Source: Bradymonas sp963697525 (GTDB lineage Bacteria; Myxococcota_A; Bradymonadia; Bradymonadales; Bradymonadaceae). Taken from it: 64,000 bases of DNA. The position numbers were made by a program, and so were the translations under genes. The notes beneath the pieces are model-generated. The model did no database searches. It worked only from the letters and a program-made list of their open reading frames with translations, and was not told the origin of the DNA. Location of the stretch: assembly GCA_963697525.1 (NCBI GenBank), contig OY969087.1:124001-188000 (forward strand), read 5' to 3'. This document shows, one piece after another, positions 17,014 to 28,335 of the stretch; position 1 is the first letter of the stretch, and each line of letters starts with the position of its first letter.

Positions 17014-17238
17014 ATGAGCAAGTTTGCGAAGGGTGATGTTGTGGTTCTCAAGTCGGGAGGGCCACCGATGACAGTTAACTCCGTCATCGACAAGTCGCAG
17101 AAAAAAACACGCAGCGGTAAGCCAAAAGAGGAAGGTTTCGAGTATTCGTGCACGTGGTTCGCTGGGGCAACGCCGCGCTACCAGAGCTTCGACGAGGAAC
17201 TCCTTGAGAAAGTCGAACCTGACGCAAAAAAAAAGTAG
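17014..17238 (+). CDS. YodC-family (DUF2158) small protein
   Basis: A 74-residue protein beginning FAKGDVVVLKSGGPPMTVNS, the diagnostic opening of the DUF2158/YodC family, followed by CTWFAGATPRYQSFDEELLE. The family is an SH3-like beta fold of unknown role, often carried on mobile elements and in defence islands. ATG has GGAG 7 nt upstream. It is followed 5 nt later by a second small gene, forming a pair. Confidence 0.9.
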   Translation: MSKFAKGDVVVLKSGGPPMTVNSVIDKSQKKTRSGKPKEEGFEYSCTWFAGATPRYQSFDEELLEKVEPDAKKK

Positions 17239-17243
17239 GCGGA

Positions 17244-17513
17244 GTGGCCCGTCCCAACCAGATTGCCGAATGGATGGCATCGAAAGTCCGGACAACGCGT
17301 GAACTTCACCAAGAAGACGTAGTCTACGAGATCGAGTGGACGTTTGGCGACGAATTTGTCTACTTGAACAAGAACGGGAATCTGGCGATTTCCAAGGAGG
17401 TATTGAAGGAGTTCAAAAAACTCACTGATGGCACGGTTGTCTGGGAGAAATCGGACCGCCTTTGGCGTCCCAGGCTTCCGCATGAAGACCCCTCGAAGCG
17501 CCAAGCAGAATAA
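17244..17513 (+). CDS. Small DUF6953-like protein
   Basis: An 89-residue protein with IAEWMASKVRTTRELHQEDV, then FGDEFVYLNKNGNLAISKEV and LTDGTVVWEKSDRLWRPR, a pattern I associate with the DUF6953 family found in accessory regions. The GTG start follows the YodC-like stop by 5 nt, so it is translated from the same message. Function unknown. It converges on brxHI with only 37 bp between the stops. Confidence 0.75.
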   Translation: MARPNQIAEWMASKVRTTRELHQEDVVYEIEWTFGDEFVYLNKNGNLAISKEVLKEFKKLTDGTVVWEKSDRLWRPRLPHEDPSKRQAE

Positions 17514-17550
17514 ATTTCGCGCCACCGTCAGCGAATCGTGCCACAGGCAA

Positions 17551-19720
17551 CTACTCAGACCGAAGAGTTCGTCGCGAAAAGCATTTATCGATCCCGGGCT
17601 CTCGTCGCTCAAGAGAGAAGAGCCGCGCCTTCGCCGCCTCCTGCAGCAGCCTGGACGGCAACAACTCCGCGAACTTCAGGTACCGCAAGAACGGATGGTC
17701 GGGGTCCACATCCGGCGGGATCCGCCGCTCGAGTGCGCGCCGGTATTTCTCCTCAGCCTCCGGCGCCGGCGCCTGCTCATCAACCCGCAGGTGCAGGCCG
17801 TGTGAGGCGACCTTGCCATAGCCCATCTGCTCGAGCGTCGCCGCGATGCGCCGGTTCGCGCGGCCGCCGGCGAAGTTCCAGACCTCGACGTCGTCGATGC
17901 CTTCGAGGATGGTCGTGGTGTCGGGTTCGACGAAGACGTAAGCCATTCGGAGCGTTTCCAGCGCCTTTTGCGCGCGCTTCGACCAGTACTTCCCGCCCAA
18001 CTCGACGCCGCATAGGACGCGCTGGTGAGCCTGGGCGAGCATGCGGCTCATGTCGACGCCGGTGCCGACCCAGCGGGTCTTGCCTGTCGTCTCGAAACGC
18101 TCGACGTAGGCGATGCGGCGGTCCCAGTCGAGGCCGGTGACGAGCCAGCTGCGGCCTGCGAGCAGGATGACTGTCGGGGAGTCGTCGTCATCGTCGCGCT
18201 TGTCGAGGAAGGTGCTCTGGTGGACGGTGCCGAGTTCGCGGCGATGGTGTTTGACCTTGAACAGCGGCGGCGACGTGAAAACAGAAGACGAGCTCGAGAA
18301 AGTTGCGGCGGCCGAATTCGTCCTCTCCCGCACGGCCGATGCCAAGGCGGGATCCATCGGTAAAAAGAAACTGGTGGTCGAGCAGGAAATCGAGGAGTTC
18401 CCGGGCCTCGTTGAGGGTCGCGCCGATGGTGTCGCAATAGGGCCGGATCCTCTCGAGGAAATCGGCGACGATGATGCCGGGCTGTTCGAGGATCGTCGCC
18501 ATCATCTGCTGCGCGAGGATGTGGTACGGAGATCCCGGTGCCTCGGCGGGTTCGACTTCGCCGCGTTGCCACATGTCGAGCAATGATGCCGCGCGCAGTA
18601 GGCCGTCATCGGTGATGGCGAGGAACAGGCAGTTGGCGATGGTGCCCGAGCGTCGGCCCGTACGACCCATGCGCTGGAGGAAGGAAGCGACTGAGTACGG
18701 GGCGTCGATCTGGATAACCCGGTCGAGGTCACCGATGTCGATACCCAACTCCAGGGCGCTGGTGGCGACGATGACGCCGGGTCCACCCGTGACAAAGGAT
18801 CGCTCCGTCTGACGCCTCTCGTCGACGCTGAGCGAGCTGTGGATGACTTTCGTATCGACGCCGCGTTCGCGGAGGCTCTTGGTGAGTTTCTCGGCCTGGA
18901 TCCTGCTGTCACAGAACACTAATCGCCGCTCGCCGCGATGCATCTTTGAGATGACCTGAGCGGCGTTACCGAGGGAAGCCACCCAGTCGAGGGTGACCTC
19001 GGCATTTGCCTTCGGAACGGTCTTCGCTGCGGGATCCGCGCTGTCACTCGGGACCTCGGGATCCACAGTGCGGCTGGGTCGCTCGGATCCTCGCGACAAC
19101 CACTGAGCAATCTCGTCAGGGTTACCCACCGTCGCGGACAGGCCGACCCGCTGGATGTCTCGACCTGCGTGCCTGGTCAATCGGTGGAGCACACCCAGCA
19201 GATGCCACCCTCGATCATCGCCGGCGAAGGCATGGATCTCGTCGATGACGACCGCCCATAAGTTGCCGAACATCTTGGCGGGATCCGTCTTCGTCGAGAT
19301 GAGCATGCCCTCGAGCGACTCGGGCGTCGTCAGCAGAAGATGTGGCGGATCCTCGCGCATGCGCCGCTTGACGCTCTGCGAGATGTCGCCGTGCCAGACG
19401 CCGACGCGGTAGCCGATAAGGCCAAACAGCCTTTCGAGCCGTTCGAACTGGTTGTTGAGCAGCGCCTTGATGGGACTCAGGTAGAGCAGGCTCAGACCTT
19501 GCCAGCTCTCCTCGAGCAGACGCGTCATCAGCGGGAAGTATGCTGCCTCCGTCTTGCCGCCGGCCGTCGGAGCGAGAAGCACCGTGTTCTCGCCGTTGAG
19601 GATCGGGTCGACGGCCATCTCCTGCACGTCGCGCAGGCCGCCCCAGCCGAGGCTGTTTGCGATGTGGTAGCGCAGATCGGGATGGAGTCGCTGAAACGCA
19701 TCTGCGGAGTCAGAAGACAT
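17551..19720 (-). CDS. brxHI: BREX type 2 DEAD/DEAH helicase BrxHI, frame-shifted
   Basis: An SF2 helicase of the Lhr-like type. Walker A PTAGGKTEAAYF is near residue 50, motif II VIDEIHAF near 160, SATVGNP motif III, then motif V/VI region SALELGIDIGDLDRVIQ and RMGRTGRRSGTIANC. In type 2 BREX systems BrxHI sits at the end of the pglYZ-brxD operon. The frame ends early after about 480 codons (GRRNFLELVF). The missing C-terminal 240 residues continue in another frame from 18282 on (VFTSPPLFKVKHHRRELG through the end at 17551). Removing one base in CAGAAGAC at 18282-18289 restores a 722-residue protein. Start ATG 19720 overlaps brxD by 11 nt with GAGGAG upstream. It is a real inactivation only if the insertion survives read checking. 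Confidence 0.85.
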
Positions 19721-21056
19721 CGCTCGACTCCTCGGATAGGTCGAGGGCGATGTCGTCGACGCTGTCGTAGACCGCCTGACGTTCCTCGGGCGTAAGTTCG
19801 CCTTCCTGGATCGTCAACTCGTAGTGCTGGCGGGGATCGAAGTCTTCGTGGAGGTCGATGGGATCGAGGACGTTTTCAACGAGCTTCTTGAGGAACAGAC
19901 GGGGGGCGATCCTGACCTCGCCGCCGAACTTTCCGACGAGCGCATCGGCCAGTGTCTCGATGTAGGCGTCGTCTGCCTTGGTTCGGATCCTGCTCGCATG
20001 GTCGGAGCCGTCGGCGTACAGATCCCGGATCTTGATGCCGAGCGTGACGAGCTGGTCGCGGGCGAGCCCCTGGAGTCTCACCTGCACCGCACGCGGGTTG
20101 TCGAACTTGGGGTTCTGGGGAAAATCCGTATGCACCCGTTGGGCTAGAGCCTGGGCCCGCTGGACGCCCTGCGGGCCGTCGTAGAACGCTGGCGTCCCGG
20201 TGATAACGACATACAGACCAGGGAAACGCCCCTCGTCAACATAGTCGATGATCTGGCGCAGCGCGTTGAGGCTCTTTTCGCGAACGTCGGATCGAACGCG
20301 CTGGAGCGTCTCGACTTCGTCGAGGACGAGCACCAGCCCCTCGTATCCTGCGTCTTTGAGGAGGAACAGCAGGCCGCGCAGGAAGTTGAGGGCACCAAAG
20401 TGGTCGATGTCACCTTTGAGTCCCGCCTCGCGCTTGATGGAGTGCCCGACGTGAGGTTGCCCACTGAGCCAGGCAAGCAGGCCCTGCGCGATTCCATAGT
20501 CGGTCTCGCGCATCGCCTTGTGGTACCCGCGAAGCGCGGCGGCAAACTGCGGCACACTTCGCGTTACCTCCGACAGCCGTAGTTCCATCAAGTCGGCGAC
20601 CGCATCCTCGACCGCCTGGTCGTCCGTCTCATCCACCTCGCCCTGGGCGATCACGTCCTGCTCGAGCCGGTAGAACCACCGGTCAACGATGTCGGGCAGG
20701 GAGCCCGGCGGCGAGTTCTGCGTCTGGAGTCGTTCGAGGGCGGCGCGGTAGACCGTCTCCAGCCGATGCAGCGGCGTCTCAGTCTCCGAAATCTGAACCT
20801 CGGTCGTCGCAAAGCCCTGCTGGCGCGCACGTTCTTCGATCCAGCGAACCAAGAAGGTCTTGCCGGTTCCGTACTGGCCGCGGATCGCCTTGAACACGCC
20901 TTGCCCGGAGGCTGCGTGCTGGAGCTCTTCGTCAACGGCGGCCTCGAAACGGTCGATGCCGACGGCGAGCACATCGAGTCCAGATCCGGGCACTGCACCT
21001 CGACGAAGGGCGTTGAGGATCTCTGCGCGGCGTTGTGGAGAGACGTCTATCGACAC
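19710..21056 (-). CDS. brxD: BREX type 2 ATPase BrxD (DUF2791)
   Basis: The 448-residue AAA-like ATPase has Walker A at residues 60-67 (GQYGTGKT), Walker B near 245 (LVLVLDEVETL) and an arginine-containing segment VVITGTPAFYDGPQGVQR. This combination and its position immediately downstream of pglZ fit the BrxD protein of type 2 BREX. GTG start 21056 overlaps the pglZ TGA (TGATGTG), so the two are coupled. Intact. Biochemical role in BREX is not established; it probably powers remodelling of the complex on DNA. Confidence 0.9.
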   Translation of the reverse strand: MSIDVSPQRRAEILNALRRGAVPGSGLDVLAVGIDRFEAAVDEELQHAASGQGVFKAIRGQYGTGKTFLVRWIEERARQQGFATTEVQISETETPLHRLETVYRAALERLQTQNSPPGSLPDIVDRWFYRLEQDVIAQGEVDETDDQAVEDAVADLMELRLSEVTRSVPQFAAALRGYHKAMRETDYGIAQGLLAWLSGQPHVGHSIKREAGLKGDIDHFGALNFLRGLLFLLKDAGYEGLVLVLDEVETLQRVRSDVREKSLNALRQIIDYVDEGRFPGLYVVITGTPAFYDGPQGVQRAQALAQRVHTDFPQNPKFDNPRAVQVRLQGLARDQLVTLGIKIRDLYADGSDHASRIRTKADDAYIETLADALVGKFGGEVRIAPRLFLKKLVENVLDPIDLHEDFDPRQHYELTIQEGELTPEERQAVYDSVDDIALDLSEESSDVF

Positions 21057-21057
21057 A

Positions 21058-23728
21058 TCAACCTCGTAGACCGAACTGCTGTTCGAGAAGCGGCCGGTCG
21101 AGCTTTAGCATACGCTCGCGCCGATCCTGGTGCAGGACGAGGTAGCCTTCCCGGTTGAGCACATCCTTGAGCACCATCAGGATCCCGCGTGAGCGCCGGA
21201 TCGTTCGCCCGAGCAGGCCGGCAAGTTCCTTCTCGCTTAGCCGATGACCATTGGCCTCGAATTGAGCGAGCACGCGTCCGACGAGATCCGCGTCGATTCC
21301 TTCGCCGAACTTGTCGAGGCGGTCTTGGAAACGGTCAGCCTCCATCAGGCGACGGATCCATGCTGTGTCTACGTCGGACGCCTGACTCAGCAAGTCGAGT
21401 TGCGGCTCGTCGCTCGCCGGCTCGGCGACCTCTGCCGTCTTGGGCGGCTCCTGCAAATCCCACCATGAGGGCGGAATCGTCCGCAGACGGGTGAAGCCAG
21501 CATCGTCGAGTTCGACTGTGCCGCGGGACAGAACGACGAGCGGGGTCACGATTTCTTGGATAGACGCCCCGCCGTGGTAGCCGCGCCGGCCACGCGTGTA
21601 GCGCAATTTCTCCGACCAGGCGGCCACGATCTCCGGCTCTCCCGTGAGTTCTTGAATCATCGGTCCGGAGAACACGCGCTCGCCGTCGACGAGATCCTCG
21701 CCGATGGGTCGCCATCGTGCCGAGGCAGCACCGATGGTGCGCTCCGTCTTCGTCTCCCAGACGTGGCCGTGGTCACCGACGATAACGACCACCCGCTGGC
21801 TCGCCAGCTTGAGCAGCGTTCGAAGCGGCGTCACGGCGTCGACCGACCACTCGAGGGCGACCTGGTCGGCTCCGTCGAGTTGGTCGTCGATGGCGTTGAC
21901 GACCACGCCGACGACGCGCTTCTCGGGATCCGTGATTGCCTGCTCGATGTCCGACCCCACAAATCCTCGCCCCGCCGCATCGACGTCCGCCTTGTGGAAC
22001 AACTCAGCGTCTTTGAGGCGAGAGATCCCGCCGGCGTCCCGAAGCGCGCGCGCAAAAACGTCGCGCTCGGTTCGCTGATTGCCCGGCTGCAGCTTGCCGG
22101 TGAGGAGCGATGTTCGCGAGTGCTTCGTGACCGACGGCACTGTCGCGAACATTGCCTCGACGGCGTCATCCTGTCCCGGGATCCAGGGGTCCCACTGGTC
22201 GAGTGCGTCATCCATCAACAGCCAGCGGGCGACTGCCCAATTCAGGCCGTCGAGAACAACGACGAGCACCGGGTGTTCCGCCGCGATGGGTGCAATGGCC
22301 CGTCCAAGTGCGTGGTGGATGGGCAGCCCGGCCGATGGTCCTCGACGGTTTCGCAGGTCGACAGCGAGCAGCTCCGCGAACCGTTCGTTGATTCGGTCGC
22401 TTCGCTCCAGAGCATGCTCGACCACCCGGTCTACCGCGGGAGATGCGATGGGGCCGGGATCTGCGGCCGTGAGCTGTTCTCGAAGGGCGTCGATGAAACT
22501 ACCATCGCGAACATACTGTTCAGCCAACTCGCCGAGGGTTACGTCCGCAGGATCCTGTTGGGTGAGCCGGTACGCGAGGCGGGCAACCGAGCGGAATAAC
22601 TCGAGCCGCTGCGGATACCTGTCGGCTTCGGAATGGGTCTCGAGGTTGTCGAGAGCCTCGTTGAGCGCACCCGTCGCCGAGGATCCCGTATCGAGCACAT
22701 CCTCCAAAGCCTCGGCGAACCGGCGGATCCTCTCGTCCCAACCGGTCGCGCTGACGATGCTCTGCTCGGCGAGGATCCGCGCCTCGTTTCCTGCGACGTC
22801 GGCGAGCAATTCGTCCACTGCGTGGCGCAAGTTCTTGGCGAGCCCGGCACCGCCGTTTCGGTCGGCGCTTTCGCTGAGCAGCGTCCAAGCTGTGCGAGTG
22901 GCCCCGGCAAATCCATGCATGGCCGCTGACCCGATGACGGCTTCGCCTTCGAGGCGCGTCTGAACGCGCGTCGCTGCCTTGACATGACCGGCGTCCTCCG
23001 CACGGAATGCCGCGTCGAGCGCCAGGCCAACCGCAAGTGCATGCACGCCCGGATTCGGCACGTCGTCCGACACTGCCTGTGCGAGGATCCCGAGCATAAA
23101 GGCGCCGGGATCTCCCGTATTTTCCGTCATTCGCTCTCGCAGTGCGGGTACGACATCGGCGTAGTCGTCAAACAAGCTGCGCACGCCCGCAGGCGTCTGC
23201 GCGGCCCACAATAACCACTCGGAGAGTTCGACAGCAGGCGGGTTCTGATTCAGCCCGCGGCGAAGGAAAGCGTTCCACGCGGTGTCGGGGTCGAGAAAGC
23301 CGCCCGTGACCGGCGCGAAAGGATTTCCACCAGATGCCCGCAAGAGCGCACTCGCAAACGCGTCAGCACCCTCGCCGTAGCGAAGCCGCGCGTCGATACT
23401 GCTCGCCTCGAAGAGGCTCCCGAGCGAAGCCCACGGATCGAATTGGTAGATTTGCCGACCGGCGAGCCGAGCTCGAATGTCGTCGGGCATCTCGTGGTTG
23501 CGCAGGGGTGTTAGCGCCGCCACGGGGCCGGCGGATTCATCGAACCAAAATCGCACGCAGGGCGAGTTCCGACTGTGCCCGCGCCACCAGCCACGCTTCG
23601 CCGTCGACCTCGAGCTCGGACACCGGTGGGCGTCCCTCGAAGTGAATCGCAAACACGCGTCCCGCCGGCGCCCGTTTACGGAAGGAGCGCAGATGGATGC
23701 TCAGGTCTCTGGCGTCGAGCTGCGGCAT
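21058..23728 (-). CDS. pglZ: BREX PglZ alkaline-phosphatase-superfamily protein, frame-shifted
   Basis: The core shows the PglZ metalloenzyme signature: VLVVVLDGLNWAVARWLL near residue 485 (first metal site), SVTKHSRTSLLTG, and VVVIVGDHGHVWETK near 650 (DHGH metal ligands). The first 60 residues (MPQLDARDLSIHLRSF...) are in a different frame and start directly at 23728, the base after the pglY stop, with GGAGGCGAAG before the ATG, which shows that they are the true N-terminus. Removing one base from the A run at 23547-23550 joins ELALRAIWFDESAG into an 889-residue protein. PglZ is the conserved marker of every BREX system and is needed for phage exclusion and methylation. Whether the indel is real is unresolved. 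Confidence 0.9.
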
Positions 23729-26700
23729 CTACTTCGCCTCCTCGATCTGAATCGTAATCTCGAACTCATCGTCCGATCGACCTTCGAGCTGCTCGGCCAG
23801 CCACTTCTGGACTTCGCTGCTGGCGTTGGAGCCTCGCACCTTGATCGTCTGCGAAGCAACCGTGGGGCCCTTGTCTTCGTCATCCCATTTTGGCGGCGGA
23901 GTGGGAGGCTTCGCCGTCATCAGCTTGATGAGACGGGCCTGAATATCTTCCAACTCCGCGAGCTTCGCCGCCTGTTCGGCCTGTCCAAGAAGCGTGCGCG
24001 CATCTTCGAGCACCACGCTCTGGCCTCGCCCACGCTGTTCGCCGAGTTCGACGATGTGGTCGAAAAGCTGCCATTGGATCTGCTCGAGCACCCGAAGGTT
24101 TTCAGGCGCGTTGCGAAAACTCTGGCCAACGACAGCTCGGTCATCACTGAGATCGATGGCGGCGATGGCGTCCATCAGGTCCGTCGAGTCGTCGTGCTCG
24201 TCGAACGCCAGCAGCAACTGGCGCATCGCGTGAGCGACCTGATAGCGCCTCGTCGCCTCGACTTCGTCGCGCGACAGTCCGAGGTGACGGCCGGCCTGCA
24301 CGAGCTTCTCCTGGATCTGGAGAGCATCGCTGCGGTTCGTTTTCGCGGCCTTCCGAAGGTCTGAAGCCAACTTCTCGACATTGCGCGCGTTTCGCATCTG
24401 CGGCGGCCGCAGGTCGAACACCTTGCTCGCCACTTGCCGGACCTCATGCCATGCGTCTTCCGACGGCATGTGGCGCACGACGAGTTGGTCCGTCCCGCGA
24501 AGTTCACCCGGCGAGAGATCCTCGGGTTTGCCGCGCCGTTGGACGACCATGTTTTCCATGTCGGCGACCGCCAGCACGACGAGATCCTTGAGCTCCTTCG
24601 CCAACCCGGTGGGCGCATCCTTGGGGTCAAGCAACTCGTAGATGCGGCCCACCTCGATGGGAGCATCGTCGCCGGGCTGGAGCTCCTTTTGGACCTTGTT
24701 CGCCCACTTGCGGTTCGACGAGAACCGGTTGTCGCCCATCGCGCCGAGCCCCAGACGCTCAGCGTAACTTCGCAGCCGCCGGCGGACAGCGTGGCTCTCG
24801 ACGTGGACCGAGTTCTCCTGCGTGTCGACGGCCTCGCGGATGACCTCGTGCATCTCGCGCACTTGTTTGGGGCGAAGTCGCTCGTCGGGAAGCTTGGGCG
24901 CACCACTGTATTTGTGTTCGAGGGCGTCGCGGGCGATCTTTTCGAGCGCCTCGGCAAACTCGGCTCCCTTCGGCAGCCGCGGCTCGTGGTTGTGCGCGAG
25001 CGACTGGAGAGGAGCGACCGACGCACTCTCGGCGAGGAGTTCAGCTCCATCGCTGCCGAGGCCGTACGCGGTGTACAAGGCAAGTCGCAACCGGTCACGG
25101 ATTGCGTCACGATTGCTCTCGAGTTGGCGCCTCGCCACGGGCCGATCCTCGGACCGTAGATCCCGCGCGTACTCGTCGAATTGACCGAGCACCGCCTCGA
25201 TCCGCACCAGTCGACCGAGCAGGTTCTGACCCTCCGCCTCCAAAAAGCGAGGCACCCAGGCAATTGTCTCGCTACCCTCGGGAAACTGCTTCTTGAACTC
25301 ACTAAGACGAATCTCGTCATCGCGAGGTGTGAACCCTTCGTCGTCGAACGGGTAGTCGAGCACGATCATCCAGTGCTCGCCGTCGGATTTAAGCCGCTGC
25401 AACGGCTGCTGCCGGATATTCAGATACTTCACGTGCACCTGACGCACGTCACCGCGCCACTCGAGTTCGTACGTGGCCTGCAGATCCCGCCCCTCTTGGA
25501 GGGCGAGCCAACCGTAGAGCATTTTCTTGATTTTCTGGATGCGCGTCCCGGGGTTGTCCTGGGCGTTCGCCTGCTCGAGGAGCGGCTCGACGTCGACACC
25601 TTCGAGCCGAAGCTCGACGGTCGAGTTCGGCGGATCGGTCAGGTGGAACTCGCCGATGTCCGTCGACCAGCGACGAAGCTTCGGCATCACCTGGTCGATC
25701 TCCGCCCCCGGCACGGGCGCCTGCACGACCCCATGGTTGAGGGCGACGAGACGCTGCGGTGTCATCTTCTCGAACACCTCCAGGTGGGGAACGAGCGCCG
25801 AGACGAGCAGCGTGTGCAGAAGACGCGCGTCGTCGCGGAACAGCGCGAGCTTGCGCGCGTCCTCGGGGTCCTCAGAATCCAGCGCGTTGGGATCCAGCCC
25901 ATGCTCCCGCTCCAAGAGCGGCATGAGCTTGAGCTTGTCGAGGTCCTTGGCAGTACGGAAAAGCCGCTTCTTCACGGGGTCGAACGGCTCATCGCCTTCG
26001 GCCAGAACTTCCCATAAGTCCCCGATCGGGATGAGTTCCCCGAGCTCGAGCGAGTCGCGCCGACGCATCAGCAGCAACTGCATGATTTTCAACGCTGTTC
26101 GTCGGCGCTGGAGCTCGTTCGAAAGCACGATCAGCGCCTGCATCAATGCGGGGCTGAACGGGTAGATGAGTTCGAAGTCGTCGCGGTCGTGCTGGCTCGT
26201 GAGCATGACTTCGCGTTCGACGGGCGTCAGCGAGTTAGCCTTGCGCTCGAACGACTGCCGGATGACCTCCCGCGCCTCCGCATCGCGGGGCTTGAGCAGA
26301 CGCTCGGACGCGACCGCCGGCAGGTTGCGATCCTCGAGCTCGATGACCTTGAAGCGCCCACGGATCGACTCCTGCTGGAGTGCGAGCTGCGTGGTGGCCT
26401 CGCCGGTGAACTCCTCGCCGATCATCTCTGATAGATCGCGCTGACGCGCAACGAAGCTGAAAATCGGCGCAGGCCGGTCGGCATGCTGGGCCTCGACGAG
26501 CTTGGAGACTTTCTGGATCTCGCGGCTGACGAACTCCGGCTCCGCCGCCCGGCGCGACAGCCACAGGATCAACTCGTCGAGGAACAGGATCAGGCCGTCG
26601 TAGCCCAGCTCCTTTGCATGATGCGAAATAATCGACAGCCCCTCGTCGAACCCAACGAATCCTCCGTCCTGGCTGACCTTCGCGGCATCGTGCAGGGAGG

Positions 26701-27433
26701 GCAGGAGATAGTCAACGACGTCACCGACGAGCTTGACCTTGCGCTGGTCCTGTTGGCCTTTCTTCGGGGGCGGCGCGTTGACGGCCTCCTCGTAGCTCTC
26801 AGCGTCCCACTTCTGCTTCCCGTAGCTACCCCAACCGTCCGAACTCGCCGCGCCGCCGCCCTGGTTGATCGTCTCGAAGAACGCCTCCTCGCCCATCGAC
26901 TCACGCAGGCGGTCCGCGTTGTCGAGCACCTTGTCGGCAACGTACACGCCGGGAAGCGGCGCCTCCGGGTGCTTCTCGCGGATGAAGTCGACGTACCCGC
27001 CCAGAATCGCCGCCTCCATACTGTTCGCACCGAGCATGTGGTACGGGACCATCAACAACTTCGCGTCGTCCATCCACTCGTGATCGACAACGACGTCGCG
27101 CAGCTTCGCCAAGTCGCGCGCCGGCGCATACCCGTCGAGCAGCAGGCTCAACACGGCCATAAAGTGCGACTTACCGGAGCCGAACGATCCGTGCAGGAAC
27201 GCCCCCTGGCTCTCCGGCTGCCCCGCACGCCCCACGGCGAGCCCATCGGCGATGAGCGAGAGCGCATCGTCAAACCGCTCGGCGAGCGAGTCGGTGACGA
27301 CGTAGTGATCGACGGTGCCCTTAGGATCTGCGATGCCCGAGGTGAGCTTGAGGACGAATGTGTCCTGCTCCTCGGGGATCGCGATGAGGTCCTTCCAGAG
27401 GACCGGGCCTGTCTGTGTGGATGTTTGTGTCAT
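23729..27433 (-). CDS. pglY: BREX type 2 P-loop ATPase PglY (DUF6079)
   Basis: A 1234-residue P-loop protein. Walker A HGSFGSGKSHFMAVL is near residue 80 and Walker B LILFLDELILWLS near 277, followed by a long helical body. The C-terminal region (HIQKI/IARDALEHKYSGAPKL...) and the small terminal domain ending EITIQIEEAK complete the PglY/DUF6079 architecture. Related to BrxC of type 1 systems. ATG 27433 (GAGG upstream) is preferred to an upstream start. The gene is intact. It lies directly upstream of pglZ with no gap, so the operon pglY-pglZ-brxD-brxHI is translationally coupled. Confidence 0.92.
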   Translation of the reverse strand: MTQTSTQTGPVLWKDLIAIPEEQDTFVLKLTSGIADPKGTVDHYVVTDSLAERFDDALSLIADGLAVGRAGQPESQGAFLHGSFGSGKSHFMAVLSLLLDGYAPARDLAKLRDVVVDHEWMDDAKLLMVPYHMLGANSMEAAILGGYVDFIREKHPEAPLPGVYVADKVLDNADRLRESMGEEAFFETINQGGGAASSDGWGSYGKQKWDAESYEEAVNAPPPKKGQQDQRKVKLVGDVVDYLLPSLHDAAKVSQDGGFVGFDEGLSIISHHAKELGYDGLILFLDELILWLSRRAAEPEFVSREIQKVSKLVEAQHADRPAPIFSFVARQRDLSEMIGEEFTGEATTQLALQQESIRGRFKVIELEDRNLPAVASERLLKPRDAEAREVIRQSFERKANSLTPVEREVMLTSQHDRDDFELIYPFSPALMQALIVLSNELQRRRTALKIMQLLLMRRRDSLELGELIPIGDLWEVLAEGDEPFDPVKKRLFRTAKDLDKLKLMPLLEREHGLDPNALDSEDPEDARKLALFRDDARLLHTLLVSALVPHLEVFEKMTPQRLVALNHGVVQAPVPGAEIDQVMPKLRRWSTDIGEFHLTDPPNSTVELRLEGVDVEPLLEQANAQDNPGTRIQKIKKMLYGWLALQEGRDLQATYELEWRGDVRQVHVKYLNIRQQPLQRLKSDGEHWMIVLDYPFDDEGFTPRDDEIRLSEFKKQFPEGSETIAWVPRFLEAEGQNLLGRLVRIEAVLGQFDEYARDLRSEDRPVARRQLESNRDAIRDRLRLALYTAYGLGSDGAELLAESASVAPLQSLAHNHEPRLPKGAEFAEALEKIARDALEHKYSGAPKLPDERLRPKQVREMHEVIREAVDTQENSVHVESHAVRRRLRSYAERLGLGAMGDNRFSSNRKWANKVQKELQPGDDAPIEVGRIYELLDPKDAPTGLAKELKDLVVLAVADMENMVVQRRGKPEDLSPGELRGTDQLVVRHMPSEDAWHEVRQVASKVFDLRPPQMRNARNVEKLASDLRKAAKTNRSDALQIQEKLVQAGRHLGLSRDEVEATRRYQVAHAMRQLLLAFDEHDDSTDLMDAIAAIDLSDDRAVVGQSFRNAPENLRVLEQIQWQLFDHIVELGEQRGRGQSVVLEDARTLLGQAEQAAKLAELEDIQARLIKLMTAKPPTPPPKWDDEDKGPTVASQTIKVRGSNASSEVQKWLAEQLEGRSDDEFEITIQIEEAK

Positions 27434-27465
27434 CGTAGCCTCGGCGTTGCGCCGTTGCATGGGGG

Positions 27466-28335
27466 TCAGGCGTCAGCAAAGAGCTCCGCCATGTCATCGA
27501 GGAAGTCGGGGATATAGCCGTCGAACTCGTCGCGGTGTCGCCGGTAGCCCTCGTTTTCCATCAGCCTGATGACCCCCACGCTGGTATCGTCTGCGAAGTG
27601 GTTCCGCTGGAGCTTCGCCGCATTCTTCACGTATTCGGCGTCGCCGTCCAGTTCCACATGACGAGCGGCGGTCTCCCAGTCGTCCTCGCGCATGTCGGTA
27701 ACGATGCGAAAGATGTCGAACGCGTGGTGGCGGCCAAAGTCTGAGTCCGGATCGTCGCGCCGATCATGGAACGCGTGCAACTTGAGCAGGAGATAGTTGA
27801 AGCTCGACGGGATGTGAATGATCGCGCTCTGAGCTTGCGGCGTATCGCTGTGGGAGCTGACATCGATGGCGATTTTACCGATCTCGATCCCGGCGGCTTC
27901 CTGGGTCAAATAGCCGTGGATATTCTTGCTGTCCCGGGGTCGAATCCGAGGTGGTTTGATTTTGACCTGGTCCTTTTCCGCTTCGGCCGGCGGCGCCGCA
28001 AGCAAGTCGATTTTCAAAGTGCGTTCGTGGCCTGCTACCTCGACTCTTCGGATGAACTGGAAGTGCGGAACCTCCTCCTCGTAGTGCATGTCGTCGAGAA
28101 CGTCCCTGAGTTGGTTCATCCTGTTCGCGTCGACAATGACGTAAGCAGTCAACAGGACGTCGAGATCCTCGGTCGTTCGCGACTCCGGGCGCACGGGATA
28201 CCGTGGCGAACGCTCGCCGCCGAGAAAGGTATCGCGAAGAAACAGCCCCATGCCTCCGCCCAAGATCAGCGAGATCCCGGCTGCCTCCAGACGCGAGTTG
28301 AGCGTCAACAACTCGTCGAACAATAGATCAAACAT
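27466..28335 (-). CDS. AbiEii-like nucleotidyltransferase toxin
   Basis: The 289-residue protein has the minimal nucleotidyltransferase features of AbiEii/AbiGii toxins: SLILGGGMGLFLRD (GG motif in the second strand/helix) and RTTEDLDVLL (the DxD-type metal-binding motif), then TLKIDLLAAPPAE (third carboxylate). AbiEii toxins of type IV toxin-antitoxin systems transfer nucleotides to tRNA. Its ATG overlaps the upstream antitoxin-like gene (ATGTTTGA) by 8 nt, a classic coupled pair. It sits 32 nt before pglY, inside the BREX operon, so it may be co-expressed. Whether it guards BREX integrity is inference. Confidence 0.8.
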   Translation of the reverse strand: MFDLLFDELLTLNSRLEAAGISLILGGGMGLFLRDTFLGGERSPRYPVRPESRTTEDLDVLLTAYVIVDANRMNQLRDVLDDMHYEEEVPHFQFIRRVEVAGHERTLKIDLLAAPPAEAEKDQVKIKPPRIRPRDSKNIHGYLTQEAAGIEIGKIAIDVSSHSDTPQAQSAIIHIPSSFNYLLLKLHAFHDRRDDPDSDFGRHHAFDIFRIVTDMREDDWETAARHVELDGDAEYVKNAAKLQRNHFADDTSVGVIRLMENEGYRRHRDEFDGYIPDFLDDMAELFADA